Shown here: one piece after another, positions 1 through 14,283 of the stretch
Numbering within the stretch: position 1 is the stretch's first letter
Layout of the letters: every line of letters starts with the position of its first letter
Source: Numida meleagris
Lineage: Eukaryota; Chordata; Aves; Galliformes; Numididae
Direction of reading: 5' to 3'
Length of the DNA: 64,000 nt
NCBI RefSeq assembly: GCF_002078875.1
Contig: NC_034409.1
Coordinates: 67,181,015-67,245,014 of the forward strand
The notes under the pieces: generated by a model
Told to the model about the DNA's origin: nothing
Database searches by the model: none
The model's input: only the letters and a program-made list of their open reading frames with translations
Program-made: the position numbers and the translations under genes

Positions 1-2
1 TA

Positions 3-137
3 ACTGTTGAATGTGAAGCCCTATCAGGGCAGGATTTTGTACCCAAGAAAGATGTGTTCAATAACAAATATGTAACATGCATGGAAGATATGTTAGATAA
101 GCATGTAATGGACTTGGTTTTAAAAGCAAACAAATAA
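3..137 (+). other. open frame at the left edge, possible last coding exon
   Basis: A frame of 44 codons is open from the first bases of the window to a TAA at 135-137. The end of the predicted peptide is rich in charged and hydrophobic residues (MEDMLDKHVMDLVLKANK) and reads like a real protein C-terminus. An AATAAA overlaps the stop. I do not recognise the protein, no splice acceptor is visible inside the window, and frames of this length occur by chance in this DNA. It could be the end of a gene to the left, a processed pseudogene or chance. Confidence 0.22.
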
Positions 138-3100
138 AAACTTAGAAAAATTATTCTTTGTTTACTCTATTATGAGAAACTCCAGGTTCTTTAATATTCT
201 GTATATTCATCAGAGTAGGAAAATATGAAAACTAAAATTCTTGTGGGATGGGAAAACTGTTTCCTGCCCATCTTTGACCTCTCAGTGTAAAACTGCTAAG
301 CGCTTTGGTTTACAGTACAAATATTTCTGGATATGGTAGCCATCTGTTATGTATTAGTGAAATGTTTCTGATATTCAGCATTCTTTTAAACAGCCCTATT
401 ACAATTTCATCGAGAAAGGTTAATAGCTAAGTAATAGTCTGACAGGTTTACAGTGGATGGTATTTCTGGAAAGAGTATTTGCTGTTTAGCATTTCTTAAG
501 CAGAGCTGTTAAAATTTCAACCAAGAGTTTTTGAAACTTCAGGATGATGTATCATATGTGGCGTGATTAAACAGAACATTAGTCTTAAATACTTTTCAAG
601 GAAAATTGACTATTTTTAACACATAACTAAAGGCTTTAAATGGTATGCTTGAGTTTATCAGAATTATCCATAGAAATAAGTTGGTATCAGTTTTTGAATT
701 GTTCCTTGCCTTGGGTATATCTTGATCATTGACCTTTATTTGGTCAATAAATTTTACAGGTATAGCCTGCTTAGGGTGATGGAAGATATGCTATAATCCT
801 CAGAAGCTGAAGAACTTAGAGAACAAGAAAGGAATTGAAAAATCCCATACCGAAGACCAATCGGAAATGTCTGCTAAAAACAGTGGATGAACACCATTTT
901 CATTCCAACTGCTTTTCAGTTGCTTATGACTACTATGCTGAGTATTTGTTTGTGAGACTTTCCGATAATATATGTATTCATTATTGGGAAACTCTTTCTC
1001 CAGATACATATGTACCTGGCTGAAAGTAGTACTGAGATGTAGAAAGTTATCCAGATACTCCTCACCACCTCCTGTCTCAGAGTTGAGTCAGAAATTCAGA
1101 TACTTCTGAGTCTTTCTGTCAGTATAGTCCCAGCAGCTTGCCTCTGGCTTCCTGAGTTTCCTCTGAGATCTTTTTATGATGCTTAGAAGATCCTTGTCTC
1201 CTCGGCATCGTCAGTAGATTCTAGCTTAATAGATATTTTCCAAGCAGTCTCTCCCAGCACCACACAATAATGCCATGGCTGTGGCATTTACATTCCTTAG
1301 GACCATGGGAAAGGAGAGATGGTCTCAGATTCCTTTCTAGCTTGTTTACTGTGAGAGTGGCTGCACACTGGAAGAGGTTGCTCAGAGGAGCTGAGATCTC
1401 AGGTAGGGTCAGGATAAGGACTGCCAAGCAGAAGCTATGTGTGGAACTGCAAAGAGGAGCAAGGAGAGAGAAAGAGCAAGATCCTCAGCATCAGCACTGC
1501 TCTGCCAAAATAAGTCTGTGCCTTTGTCTCCAGTGCATAGTATTGTATAGAAATTGGTGAGGTTGCCTGCCTATTATTTATCAAAACAGTGAAAGAGTTC
1601 ATAGCTACACCATGAGGTTTCTTCCTGAAGGAGTACCCTGCCTTCCAGTGTTAGGTTTGGTAGAAAATGAAGCTGCTGTTAAAAGGCTTCAGGAGCAGCT
1701 TTGGTTGTTGAGCCACTCTCCGCAAACAGGCCTGTCTTTATGCAAAATAGCACTCACTCACTTTTCACAAGTTCTTTAGCAAAATGTTGGCAAGGCTGAC
1801 AAACAAATGGGAAATCTCACATGCAGTATTTATAATTTTTAACTAAAGAGAAACTTCAGTTTAAATGCACATATTTTTAACCTGGAAAGAAAATAAGCAT
1901 TGATGGTAAAAAGCAGAATTTGGAGATAAACTGCAGTAAATAAACATTATGTACAGAGAAGTCTGCCAAGATAAAAATCACTCCAAATCTCACTGCTAGC
2001 TGCAGGACCAACACTCACTGCACTCACAGTTGCAGAAAGGAGGCAAAATGAACCTGGCACTGCTCTACAATCAAGGCAGAAGACCTGTTGCTCAGAAAGA
2101 ACCAGTTAATCAACCTAGGCTGCAAAATGGTAGATCCAAGTATCAAGTGTTGTGAAAAGCTATCTATGTGCTTCACTGATTAGGTCAGCTGGATGTATAT
2201 GGAACCTAATTCCAGCTGCAAACAAAATGTATTGTCCATCATGTACATGACAAAGCTTTAGAGGCCTTAAAAAATACTGAAAAATGCTAAAAAAACATTA
2301 CGGCTACCATCTATACACCCCTATGTCTGACAATAGCCAGCAAAGAACAACTGCCTTTGTTACTACAGGAAACAAAACATTTCTCGAAAGGGGATCACAC
2401 CCCCGAGACTATTTCTTGTTACTGCTCCATTTCCAGTTTTCACTTTCTAGCCAAAATTATTATGAAAAAGGTCATCACCAAGTTCCTATCATCCTTAGGG
2501 CCTGATAGCCAAGTCTGGATGCTGGCACTAACCAGAGGTGGATCTACAGAAGACCATAGGCACTGCACAGAAATGAAAGTGCAGTGAAGAGCTACAAAAT
2601 AATGTCTTCACTGAAAAGACTTCTTCCCCAACCAACAGGGAACTAGAAGCCACATGGCACTTTTGAATGTTTATTAAGCCTGGAGGTCAGGTATCCAGGA
2701 ATACCTTCAGTCAGGTTGAGGAGCTTGAATGCTTGAAACCAAGCCCGGGGAGACTGTTGCCTCACTTCACTCTAAGCTGGGTTGCCATCAGTAACTTCAG
2801 TGTAGTAACCAAAGTTGAAAATGAAAATAACACACTACCTTTTCCTGGAAGGAAAAAGAGCTGCCTACCTTCTCCACATCACAAGCTATGCCAAGGCAGT
2901 TCTCCTGTCACCTTCAGTTGACTTCTGTCACCTTCGGCTGGTTTCTGATGCCTATTTAATGCTTTGGTCTCAGTCTTCAAAAGTATGACTCTCATGCATA
3001 TGAGTGCATTCTGACCCCTGAATCAGTGTGGCACTTGTATCCCCCTTCAGCATTGCAGATCACAAAGCTCAGAACAATACAAGAACTGTTGTCAAAACAT

Positions 3101-5441
3101 ATTCTGATAAAGTCACTTATGAAGCCTTTCTCCATAGAAAGCTCAGTAATACCTAGCACCTGACCATCTTGAGGAATGCTGTAAAACTTTCTTCTGAGGA
3201 AGTCCTCCTCTAAGCGATGCTTTTTTCATGTAAAGCATACTAGGTAGCATCATGAAAATCCTGAATTTTTTGTGAGTGAGACAAGTTTTTTATGAAAACA
3301 ATTTTCTACGGAAGAGCAGCAGATGAGCTTCACAGTCACAGCATTTTTTTACCTCTTGAATTATTCTCTTTTACTGGCTCTTGTATTTGAATCTTAACAC
3401 TTCCTCCTCCTTCCACATCCCTATGAGCCATTACTCACTCTAGCCTTCCACAATGCAACCAGACTCCTTCCCAACATAAACAGCTCAATATCTTTCATCC
3501 AGATAGCATTTCAGTGCTAAGAATTTAAACATACAGAGTCTACTTGTATTGATTTTGCCTACCAAGATTGGAGTCTACTATCATCAGAACGTCCAACAAC
3601 ATAAAATAAGAGTAACATCCATGAAAGGTAGGAAGTTAAATCACTGAAGTTATTGTACTGATAATATTTTAATAATTTTCCAGCTTTAAATCAAAGCATA
3701 ATCCTATTCAGATTCAGAAGAGTCCATAGTAGAGAAAATATCAACATTCCTGAAGAATAGATTGTGAAATTGACTGTGAGATCCTGGTAACCATAAAACA
3801 ACAGACAAAAATTTGCAGTCCGCTCTGGAGCATCTTTGGCATGCATCAACTAAAAGTACTTTATCTCTCTTGTTATGACCATTGGATCTGTGCAATAATT
3901 ATAATTTGATTTGACCCTTCTCCTTTTATTTGGAATATGAATGTCAAACCTTCAGACAAAAAGAAGGCAGTTGTTTTGAATATCAAAATGTTTCACCGGC
4001 TGCCATTGCATGAGTGTTTCTATCTATCGCATTTCTCAGAACACTTCTTAGCAGGAAATGGTGATGTTAAATTTATATGAAAGCAGTAACAAATCAAATA
4101 ATTCCAGTAATTAAAAAAAAAAAAAACACTTCACACAAACTTTTAAAGCTCAGGAAGCACCATGTATAAAGGCTCATGCCTGTAGCTGACAAGGTGAAGG
4201 TAAATGAAAATATTATTTTAATGGATAACTGCCTGAAATACCGTAAAAGGAACTTGATTCAACCAAGCAGTCTCACCTACCATACAGGATAGTAACCTAA
4301 GGCATTTTAGCGGACAAAGAGTCAAGAGACAAGAAAGAATGAGAGCTGACAGCAAGTACCGTTCAAAGTAGTTAGCATTGAAATGTCTTGGTCAAAATTT
4401 AGAATTTTTAGATTGTTCAATTTTTTAATGAATAAAAGATAATGTCCTTTAGAATTTCAGTTGAATAAGTGCTCACTTTCAGTTATTTTCCTGTAAATCA
4501 AGCAAGCAGATGGCATAAACCCAGATTCCCTAGCATAAAAACCATTCTTCCAAAATTTGTGCTACTCTCCATTCTTAAGATGGTCTTCCATCTTAAAACT
4601 GAGATTCCTCTTAATAGTTTGTCTTACTGGGGTCTAAAAGGGTCCCAGAGTAATTCACAAAAAAAAAATCCATTGTACTGTGATACTTTCTGATTGTGGA
4701 TGTTTTACTTATTTCGTGTACTATTTATTGGACATTCACGTTTTCTCAGAGCATGAGCAAAGTTGCATCAGTAACTGATGGAGGAAGGAAGAAGTGGAAA
4801 CGCAGGAGACAAGAGTGATAATAATCCAAACCTTTTTGTTAGATCATCTAATCACTCATCTTTGATGGAACAGACAGCTCTTCACCAACACATATGTTGC
4901 CTATACTTGGGAATACAATGACACAACATCAACTCCCCCTTAATTTTCTTTCAAAAAACTTCTTATTTTCTTGGAGAGTTACTTTAGAGGAGAAGGATTA
5001 AAAAAAGCCTACCTTCCTATCTACACAACTTTAACTAGTTTCAATTCTGATAATAAAATATTAGCCGTTAATTCACGGTGTATGTGAGGATAAAAGGCAT
5101 TGGGAGGTTTTTTCACAAATGGTTCTATGCAGATCAAGACATAGTAGGCGGAGGTGCTGGCTCTGCCACTGCATCTCAGTCTTACAAGCTGCAAAAGATC
5201 TGTTATTCTTCCAGACCAAAGCTGTCAATCACAGGGGACTGTGAGAAATGATGCAGAGATTAGTGATGTGGACTCAAATACACAAGAGATCAACTGATTT
5301 GCTCTTGTGACCTAGCACAAATTTGAAATTCTGGTCCCCAGAGGTAAAAGGTTAATGGAATAACCTGATTTTTCATCTAGCTCCCTACTACAGAACACAC
5401 TTCTAATTATTGCTATTATTTATTGATTTATTAAGTACATA
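138..5441. other. unique AT-rich non-coding DNA
   Basis: No gene is supported here. Frames of 60-104 codons on both strands have no recognisable domain. The stretch holds an A run at about 4113-4126, an AATAAA at 745-750 and the small CR1-like scrap listed separately. If the left-edge frame is real, the first several hundred bases could be its 3' untranslated region. Confidence 0.6.
1324..1396 (+). repeat. degenerate CR1 LINE scrap
   Basis: One frame reads FTVRVAAHWKRLLRGAE. This matches the pattern FTVRVxxHWxRLPRE found near the C-terminus of CR1 ORF2, which is seen better preserved in the CR1 copies at 14.4, 31.3 and 58.9 kb of this window. Flanking bases do not clearly continue the match, so only a small core survives. 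A chance resemblance is possible. Confidence 0.45.
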
Positions 5442-5988
5442 GTTCACTCCAAAAGTAATGCGTCCTATTTATTTCCGTGGAAACTACAGTAGATATAAAG
5501 AGCACAATAACACTATTTGATAGAGTAAGTTCTCAGCTACAAAACACTATTTTGCAACATAATCACCACTATTAGCTGTGCATTTTTGCCAGAGATGAAC
5601 AAGAGCCTGCCACACTCATATAATTCTGCACCAGCGGAGGTGACCCACTGTCGCTATCACCACTGCTGAAACATACCATCCATCACCTCACTGTGCTCAC
5701 ATCCACTGTTTGGTCTCCATAAACAGTCACCAAGAATCAGTGAATGTCAGTGGACCCCATTTTTTCCACATGGAGGAATTCAGTGCCACAACTTTGCTTC
5801 ATATACACTTCCATGTCAGACACCATTTTGCCAGACTTCCTCTCTGCTGCCACCTGTCACACAACAACAAAATGTAATGGGATTTTGGGGGGGAGGCTCA
5901 GCCTCTATTGCCATATGACCAATATCCACCTCTGACATTGTGGGCCAACATAATAAAATAGGAGGCATTACTTTCAGAGCAGCCCTCA
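5442..5988 (-). mobile_element. Galluhop-type mariner transposon, internally deleted copy
   Basis: The ends are inverted repeats: ctccaaaagtaatgcgtcct on the left, and on the right the complement of a closely related sequence (ggaggcattactttcagagc). TA dinucleotides flank both ends at 5440-5441 and 5989-5990, as expected for mariner target duplication. On the minus strand the element begins with the 5' part of a mariner transposase. The helix-turn-helix stretch corresponding to DQTVDVSTV lies near 5690-5722. It then jumps to the end of the transposase gene and the 3' untranslated region. At 547 bp it is about half the size of an autonomous mariner. The DDD catalytic core is missing and the remaining frame has stops, so it cannot make transposase. 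It could only move with help from an intact relative. Confidence 0.85.
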
Positions 5989-8900
5989 TAACATGTAACA
6001 TAAGGTGCTCAGCATGGAAATTATGAAGCATATAAAATACAGTTGCAATGATCAAGGAGATGTCTGATCTGAAGGGATCTGTGATGACAAATACAGAAAA
6101 GCACTTCTCCATCTTGGAGACAAATATCAACTTCTCTACTTCTGGCTATGCAGACACAGAAAATGCGAAAAAAAGAGGCTGGGGCAGAGATCCACCTGTA
6201 AGTAAAGAAAGAAAAGGGATTTTTAAAATATACACTTGGTTCAAAAATGTGAAGATCATCATACTAAAAGCTCAAATATTTTAGAATATATATTTTAATT
6301 TTCACTGTAAGACAAATAAGTGATCAGAGATCCTGGCTTCTTTCAGTGTCCAAAGGATGAACTTTGATTAATTTAATGCAGTAATATATGAAGCAGGATG
6401 TCAAGCAATATTGCCCTGAAGCACTAAGTAGAGAAGCAAACCCAAGTTTTCCCTGTGCCTGACTGGAGTCAGATGTGATGTTCTAATGCTCCGACCTCTA
6501 GCAAGTCTCCTGAAGTGTGCAAGGGTGTCCCGAGAAGCTGCAAGAACTGGAAAATATCAAGGTTGTTGATGCGTTCTCAATGCATTGCCAGTAGGAAATT
6601 GGAGCAGGGGCTGCAAAAGAGAAGAGTAGGCTGTGATGGAGACCTGCTGTTTTGTCCCCCTCCATTCAGCTGCCACGGGAGCATTAGGTGGCCACCCGGC
6701 CCAGTGTGCAAACACAACATACTACCAGCTTCCACATGCACTGCTCGGGCTGCATTTGATGCTGTGCTAATGCAGCCTGGAGCCAGGATCTTCAAAGGAG
6801 CACATCAAAGCTGTTATTCACAGCGTAGAAGAGAGTGTGAAGCCGGGTGACGTTTTTTTTCTCCCCAGTGAATATGAAACTTTAGGGGGCTTCCCAAAGG
6901 ACATATGAGTGATTAAAAAAAGAGAAAACTCTCCTTCATATCCTAGGGAAAGGAGGTTAGGGGCCCCATAAAGGCAGATGGAAGGAGAAATGAAAATTTC
7001 TCTCTATTAATACATCTCCTAAATAGCCTGCTATGCTGCAAAGCCAGGGGAGGGCAAGAGAAAAAAGAACGAAGTTTCATCTTTGTTTCATTGGTCTTTT
7101 TTTTTTTTTAATCCGAGTCACAAAAGCTTAAAATGATGAAATGAGCATGTGCAGTCTGACTGAGATAGGAGACAGGCAATTACTGAAACTCTGGGCCACG
7201 ATATCAGCTGCCTGCTGACTTCTGCGATTGAATTAAAACTATCATAAGAATAATGCAAGGACTTGCCCTTGTCCTGCTTGTCTATGTGTTTATTTAATTT
7301 TCTGTCCAACTGACTCTCAAATAAATTGGAAACAGCTGCCATTTTTTTGATTCAGTAGCTCCATTACCCCCCAATGACATCATTCTGGGCACGCTCACCA
7401 ACAATAGGTCATTATGCAGCAATTACTTTATTGATTAATGGAAGTTTTTAAGTTCCACCAGGAATATGCACATTCAAGGAAAAAAGGACTTTTCCTTCTG
7501 TGCTCTTGTAAGTAGTGAGTTGCTGCACAAGGCAGGGATAGCATTACAGACACAAAATTGGAATTTATATTACAAAGGGAAAAGGAGGAACCCTTTTTGC
7601 TATTGGTCACATAACCAAAGAAAAAAAAATTATTTCAGAGACAGATCCAGCTGTGAACTGATGTTTAGAAATCATGATTTAATGTGGTAATTAGGCCTGT
7701 GACGCAAGTAAAACTGCTACGTAATAAGCTGGCAATAAAAGCATGCAACATTTGCTATAATCCACCCTAATGAAAGCTCTGATGCATGGGCTCTTTGAGG
7801 TAGTGCAAAGCACATTTAAGAATTATTATCACATGGAAACATTTGCTTTCTTCTGTTCCTATCAATATATTAGATCAGCCATCATTTATGCATTATACAC
7901 AATTCTAAGGGAGGAATGCAAAAATCACATAGTGCAGATCTGATTCATTATGGTCTTTCAGCCTTTAATCATCTGCTCTGTTTGAAAGCATGGTATTTTG
8001 AAGAAGACTGACACTGCAAATTAAGACAATTTGTCATTTTCTGTATTCAAAAAACTGTTGAAATATGCAGGAAAAAAAGTATTTCTGTGTTTAATTGTGA
8101 TATGTAGTGCAAGAATTTTATATATTTTTTAAATAGAATGGGCATTAAACTATAAGGAACATAATAGATATCTCCTTTATGAAGAGGTTAGAAGTGGAAA
8201 AATACCTCCAAAAACTGTCTGAACATTTCTTTGAATATATGAACATGGCACGTATTTATACTTCTTAAAATTCACATCCAGAACTTCTGTAAGTTGTTTT
8301 TCTTTGCATTGTTTGGAGATTAATATTGACCCTCTGCAATAATCAGTAGCATAACTACGATTTTCAAAAATGTAGAGGAAATGGGTGCCCGAGCTTCACA
8401 GTATTCAGCAAGAGCTGGGTGCCTGATTTAGGTATTCAAACTTCACTCCTAATTTTCTTCCTGTTCCCGACTTTGATGCTTAAAATGTTTCAGTCATCCA
8501 CTGGGAGCAAAGAAGCCGAGCCACGTGTTTTAGGTGACTCGTCAGAGTTGTGCAACCCAGACTCTGATCTTCAAGGGCAAATAGGTGTTAGCAGCAGGCT
8601 CTTAATTCAAAGGCTGATACATACAAAATACCAACATTTCTGTAATGTTTCCAGAGCCTTTGAAGACCTGGCCATACTGGATAAGTGAAATGAAAACTTA
8701 GGAACGTCACGCGGTCAGATATTCCTTCACATTAACTTTTCTATACCAGTTGCAAAAAGCAAGTACAGTCACAGAAACTCACCCCAGCTTGTCAGTGATA
8801 CACGGGAGAAAAAATGTTTGGATAAAACAATTATTGAAGAAAAAAATGGTGTAGTAAACACCTAAGGGAAATGTCTTCAGATTGGCAATCAGCGCCATGT

Positions 8901-11900
8901 GGGTATATAACTGCACGCAGCAGACTCTCGCTTTATGACTCGCAGAACTGAGGCTTAGCTGTAGATTGCCATCACATGTGTTTTGAGAAAGTAACAGAAT
9001 GATCTTTGCTATTTTTTTCTAAATTTTATGGCTGTGTTTTACTATTGAGATATTTCATTTGTTCTGATATGTCCAATGTCCATTTTCACATCAAATATAT
9101 GTTAATATTTGATAAGTTGGATGTTTTTCAGAAAAATGATCCTGAATGAAAGAAATATCCTAATTTTCAGGAGGTCATGCTTTGAAATGCAAAAAACCCT
9201 AAACAGCTCATTAGATCTGCTGGTATCACATTAGAGAGAAGTACATAAAATGCAGTAAGATATTATGATTAAAATAATAACATATCTGTATTTGATCATA
9301 GTTTTGCATTTCGCACATTAAAATAAACATGCCTGAATGATCAGGGCATTCCAATGGCATAAGCTTAACTCTTATTTCTGCTTGTGACACACCACCAATT
9401 GCATTTGATTCAAAACCATGGAATGACCTGTGATACCTTCTCTGCAGTCTGATCATACTTTTGTATCTCTTATACAGCTATTGTGTCTCACCCTCATCAT
9501 CTTGAAGACTGTGTAAGTCAGATACAGTACACTTTTCATGAAGTGTCTGTGAAATATTGAAATACAGGCCAGCACCCTCCAAAATCCAAGCAATGGATGT
9601 ACTGTTTCAAGACCTGGCCGTGTGCTGATGCTTTTTTAACCATGTTCAGCACAAACACGATAGCTCTGCATGGCTCAGGTGTTATGTTAATAAAGCCACA
9701 CCAGGAGTTTGCCTTGTTCTGACCTTTTCTGTTTTGTTAACTTTGCTGGACTAATTCCATTTATAATAGTAACCTACAAGAAAAGACCTATCAAAATTGA
9801 CTAGTTGCTTATTACAATAATTAGCGTTTAATTCATTTAGGTAGCTCTTTCAGTAACAGAACAATGCATAGGAGTTAAAAAGCCAAAACAGCAGGAGAGA
9901 TTTTCACACCAATAATGAGGGACCTTGGCCTCCTTTCCCGCCTTCCATGGGAGGTTTTCCTGCATCTGGAGGCTATGGTTAGACCTCAGGTATCACAACG
10001 CAGATTGCTTCTTCTGGTCACAAAGTTTGTCAGGAACAAAGAAAAACAGTACAGTATATTGGGTCTTGTGGCAGTGAATGAAAATGCATGAGGAAGAGTA
10101 CAAACTGAGCATCTCTCGCAGCCCTGCCCCAGGGTTCTGCTCAGAAGGCCCAGCCTGGCCCTGCTGACTGGATTTGGTGAGGCCAGCTTCCAGCGGTGCT
10201 CCCAGTAGGTCCAGGCCACTGCAAAGGAAAAGAGCAAACCCACTGCTCACCCAGGAGATGGAGCATGGGTAGGGTGGCACAGGGTGCTAAAAGTCCCCCT
10301 TGGCTGCTGGAAATCCCTCAAAGCCAGCACACTATTGTACAACCAAACCAACAGCTGCTGCCAGAACACTTTTCTATGGTTAATCAAGCCACGGTTTTGC
10401 AGTCATATAGTAAAGAGTGTAGCTTCTTCTCATTGAGTTGAAATGTAGTTCTACTGAAATTAACAGTGCTGCCTTGATTTATGGGAGCTGAAAATCTGGT
10501 TCAGTGTGTTAATATCTCCATTGACAGCTTCTGCTTTTAAGTTATAGCTCCTCAGTTTAGAAATTCCACCAGGAGTTATTTGTAATAAAAAGGAAATTCC
10601 TCTCTGCCACCATCCCACCCTGCTAGGATTGAGGACTGTGGTCAATACAAATCTACTCATTTTGTGCCTTTATGATAATATAAACAGGTTTTCCCATTAA
10701 GCGGATTTTCTTCATGACAGTATGGTGACCAAGGCTCCACATTTTGGTCAAGCAATCATTATACTTTAGTCAGTGGAAAAGTGTGAAGCATCTGTTATAC
10801 TCTGTGGCATTTTTCTGTCTCAAAACCCAAGGTAAACAGTTCTGTTTGTCATTATTTATCTCTAAAAGGCACAGAAGGTAAGTAAGGCAACAGTTAAATG
10901 AACAGCCTGCTGCTGCGGATGATCAGGGCCAGAGGTAGGATCAAAAGCCATGAATTTCTGGATCTGCTAACCAAATTTCTCTGTGTAATTATACTTACCA
11001 TTTAGAGATATTGAAGATATGTAGATAGTGAGAAGCATCAGAAAAAAAAAAAAAAGAATGAACTTCTGTAATGGTGTCTGTCCCATTGTTTGCATTGACT
11101 TTCCAGGAAAATATATGAAGATTCGAAGGCAAACAGCCAGTTAGCTAGATAGTTACAGACACAGCCAAGGGATGCATTAGCAAAAATAATCACTGGTTAT
11201 CCTCAACAACTGAAGAATTTAATTTTGCTCTTTGGCCTGAGCAGCCCGGCTTTCAGTCTTATTTTTTTTCTTGCTCTCTGTACAATTTACATTTTTCTCT
11301 GGATACTTGCATCACTTCTATGAATGGGGTTTTATCTTCACAGTAGCCTGTGAGGCAAACCTACCTTCAGGATTGGGAAACTAAGGCACTGCCTTTTTTT
11401 AAGTATACACTAGGGAAGGTGAGCTGCAAGGGAGTTTTCTCACATGATGAGGCAGTGCTTTTTGCACAAGATCACATCTTGAAGCTCTAGAGTGACAAAG
11501 GTTTTCACGTAGGAGCAGAGGGAACCATGCAGAGCCCAGCTGAGTCCCCACAGATGTGCAGCAGCATCCTGCCTATGTGCTCCCACTGCATTTTGAACAC
11601 ATGATACACATACACAACAAGATGGTACCCCAGGTGCATTTCACTATCTGCAAAAGCAAACGTGAGGTTGCAGCTGTGGGCAAGGAATTTGGTCCATCCC
11701 GCTCCAAAATGGACCACCACTGGGAAAGGTTGTGGCAGTCTCTCCCAAAAGAAGGGTACTGGCTACTGCTGCCTCACCCCAACATGGGATCAGGCACCAA
11801 GCCATACCGAGCTGTGTTTTCTCCTTTGAACGACCTGCTCTGGAGCTGTTCCGCTGCTTGACGTATCTCAGATGTCACAATAAAAACTGATATATGCAAA

Positions 11901-14283
11901 TTGGCCAAAGGTATTTGCTTTTTACCTTAAATATAGTTTTTCAGCTGAACTTTGCATTCTGTGGAGATGCATTTTTGAAAACCAGAACTGAGCATAAAAT
12001 TCCATTATTTAAGTGGCATATACTAGGTAGGTATGGTCTAAGAAACCTGGCAGTAACTTACTCTGTTTGTGGTTTCTACTTTGTTAGACTCTGTGGAGCC
12101 ATGAATCTATCTTGTCCTTAAAAAACTGAAAGAGGGGGCCTTTAAAATGAGTATAATGCTAAATTTATGTGCCACAGGAGCAGCATATCAAGGCCTCTGT
12201 GCTGATTAGACCCAGATGTTGGTAACAATGTTAGTGTTATGGACCAACTGCAGGTGTGGGAATAAATCCCTTTCCCGGGGACCCTCAGCAATCAGACCAG
12301 TGGTTTCTTCTGGCTCTCAGCTCACAGTTTTCAATTAGCACTACAATGGCATTGTTGTTCTCCAGCATTAGATCATATGTCATGTAAATGAAGTTGAGTA
12401 TACACTTTAACTCGACAAGGTGATTAAGGCCAAGGATACATATGTTCACTATTATAACACAATCAAGGTTAAAAAATAATAATAAAAAAATAGCCCTGAC
12501 ATGCCATAAAGTTTTTATTATTTTGGCTTATCAGTAGATTTTCACATTTTACTTTCATAAGAAAAGAACATAGTGTAAAGCAGGGCTAGAACAGGAATAA
12601 TAATAAAAGGCAGACAAAAAATATTGCATGTGTAAAACTACATACATCTCCACGTGTGAGTATAATGCTTAATTTTGGATTTTGTGTTTTTATGTGACAA
12701 TCTGACATCTGACAACTTGAATTGCTCTTGATTTCCTTTTCCAATTTTCTGTCCACTCTCCTTACCCTTTCCTCTTTCATGTTAACGCATAATGCATGCA
12801 CAACTATTTCCAGAGGAGAAGAAACTGGGATATTCCTGAAAAGCCATCCACCTCAGAGCAATGAATCTAGCTCATCAGTGCCAGAAGCTGTTTTCTCTGT
12901 CTCCTTTGGGTTTCATGATATTTAGAACACCACCATGGCTCACTAAAACATATTAAGGGCTCTATTAAGTAAAGGGGCCATACTCCTCTTCCACACATGC
13001 ATAATTCCCATTAATGTCAATGGCCATTACCTCTGCAATGAAGAGTGCAGCCACTAATATTTTTCTTATATGTTCACTTTCATCAGGTTCTCTGTGCCAG
13101 AGCTACGGGGCTGCATATTATTTAGCAAAACAAAAATAAAAGGGAAAGCCATGGAAAAGTAAAAGAATGGCACAAACCAGCACAGACACAAGTTCTGATT
13201 TACTGTTTGTAGAAAACCAAGGTGATTTCTCTTTTCTGGCAGTATACAAAACACTGCAAATACAAACCTCTCAGGAATACAGGACCTACAGGAGGTCCCA
13301 GGGTTTTCAAGTCTTACCAAAGGTTATCAAGCACCAATTTCTTGCCACCATTGGCCATCACAGAATAGATGTGGGACCTATCCTGACCTCAGAACAAATC
13401 ACAGAATGATGGGACCCACAGCACTGACAGATCCCTGTACTAGCAACTGCAGTTCCTCTCTTAGAGAATGAAGCTCAGGAGCTAATCAGTTTCTTACTGA
13501 TGATCACAAAAAGAACTAGCAACTTCTCTGTTGCTAGCTTACGCTCTGACAGTGTATGTCCCCTTGAGTTTTCCTTGACAATTTAACATAAAATCACAAA
13601 GAAAATGTTCTTTGAGGAGGTGCATCTTGATGTGAGAGCAAGCAACTGCAAGTCTTAGATGCTATATTGTGCTCTGATCCTTAGTTATTCTGCATGTCTT
13701 TGCCTTGCCTTCCAATAAAATGAGTGCAATGGCTGATGATCAAGAAATATCTAGATGTACTTCTGACTGGCATATACATATTTTTCAGTCTGGAAGCCAG
13801 AGAAAACTGCAAAGCACAGCTTAACAAATATTCAATGAATAAAAACAATTCTGCCACTATTTATTAGTAATAAATATGTTCTATACATTATTTACTCTGC
13901 AGTAATTCTACATCTGTTGTGTCCACCTGTCCCAGGTGTGTCTCCCTATTTCTGCCCTTAACTTTTCTTGCAAATCTTGGATTCACTTCTGCCATTGTGC
14001 ATCCTGAGGCTGTGACACAATGAGGAGTGAAGTACTGAGTCTCTAGGTGTTGGTGTTACATAGCTAAATACTGTGGCTACTATCCATAGATTCATGGTTT
14101 TGCATCTCAACTCCTGTTTCAACAGCATTAAGAAATATTTACTGTATCTATGAGGAGTAATAATCCAAGATAACTAGAGAAAAGTAAATCTATTTCATAG
14201 GATTTCTTTTCTGCACAGATTTGAAAAAAAAAAGAAGAGAAAACTCATATTTTTCTGTGTGAAGGAGTTGCAGATCCTGGGAA
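5989..14283. other. unique non-coding DNA
   Basis: No coding gene or recognisable repeat is supported. Short frames up to 111 codons (6515-6850, 9986-10280) have no domain match that I can see. The stretch includes T-rich and A-rich runs (about 7099-7111 and 11041-11055), a TATA-like string near 8905 and a moderately GC-richer patch at 9.95-10.35 kb. Some AT-rich blocks, such as 7690-7800, have the balanced, repeat-free look of conserved non-coding DNA, but this needs alignment. Confidence 0.55.

Noticed and set aside
8350..8470. gattttcaaaaatg ... gggtgcctgatttaggtatt, similar to a common old amniote repeat
   Set aside because: Only short words match and their spacing is wrong for a confident call.
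8895..8970. TATA-like gggtatataactg with a GC-containing downstream segment, considered as a promoter or solo LTR
   Set aside because: No partner LTR, no TG...CA ends and no downstream gene could be found.
11556..11861. 101-codon frame at 11.6-11.9 kb
   Set aside because: Composition is unremarkable and the opposite strand is also open for 71 codons. No family match recognised.
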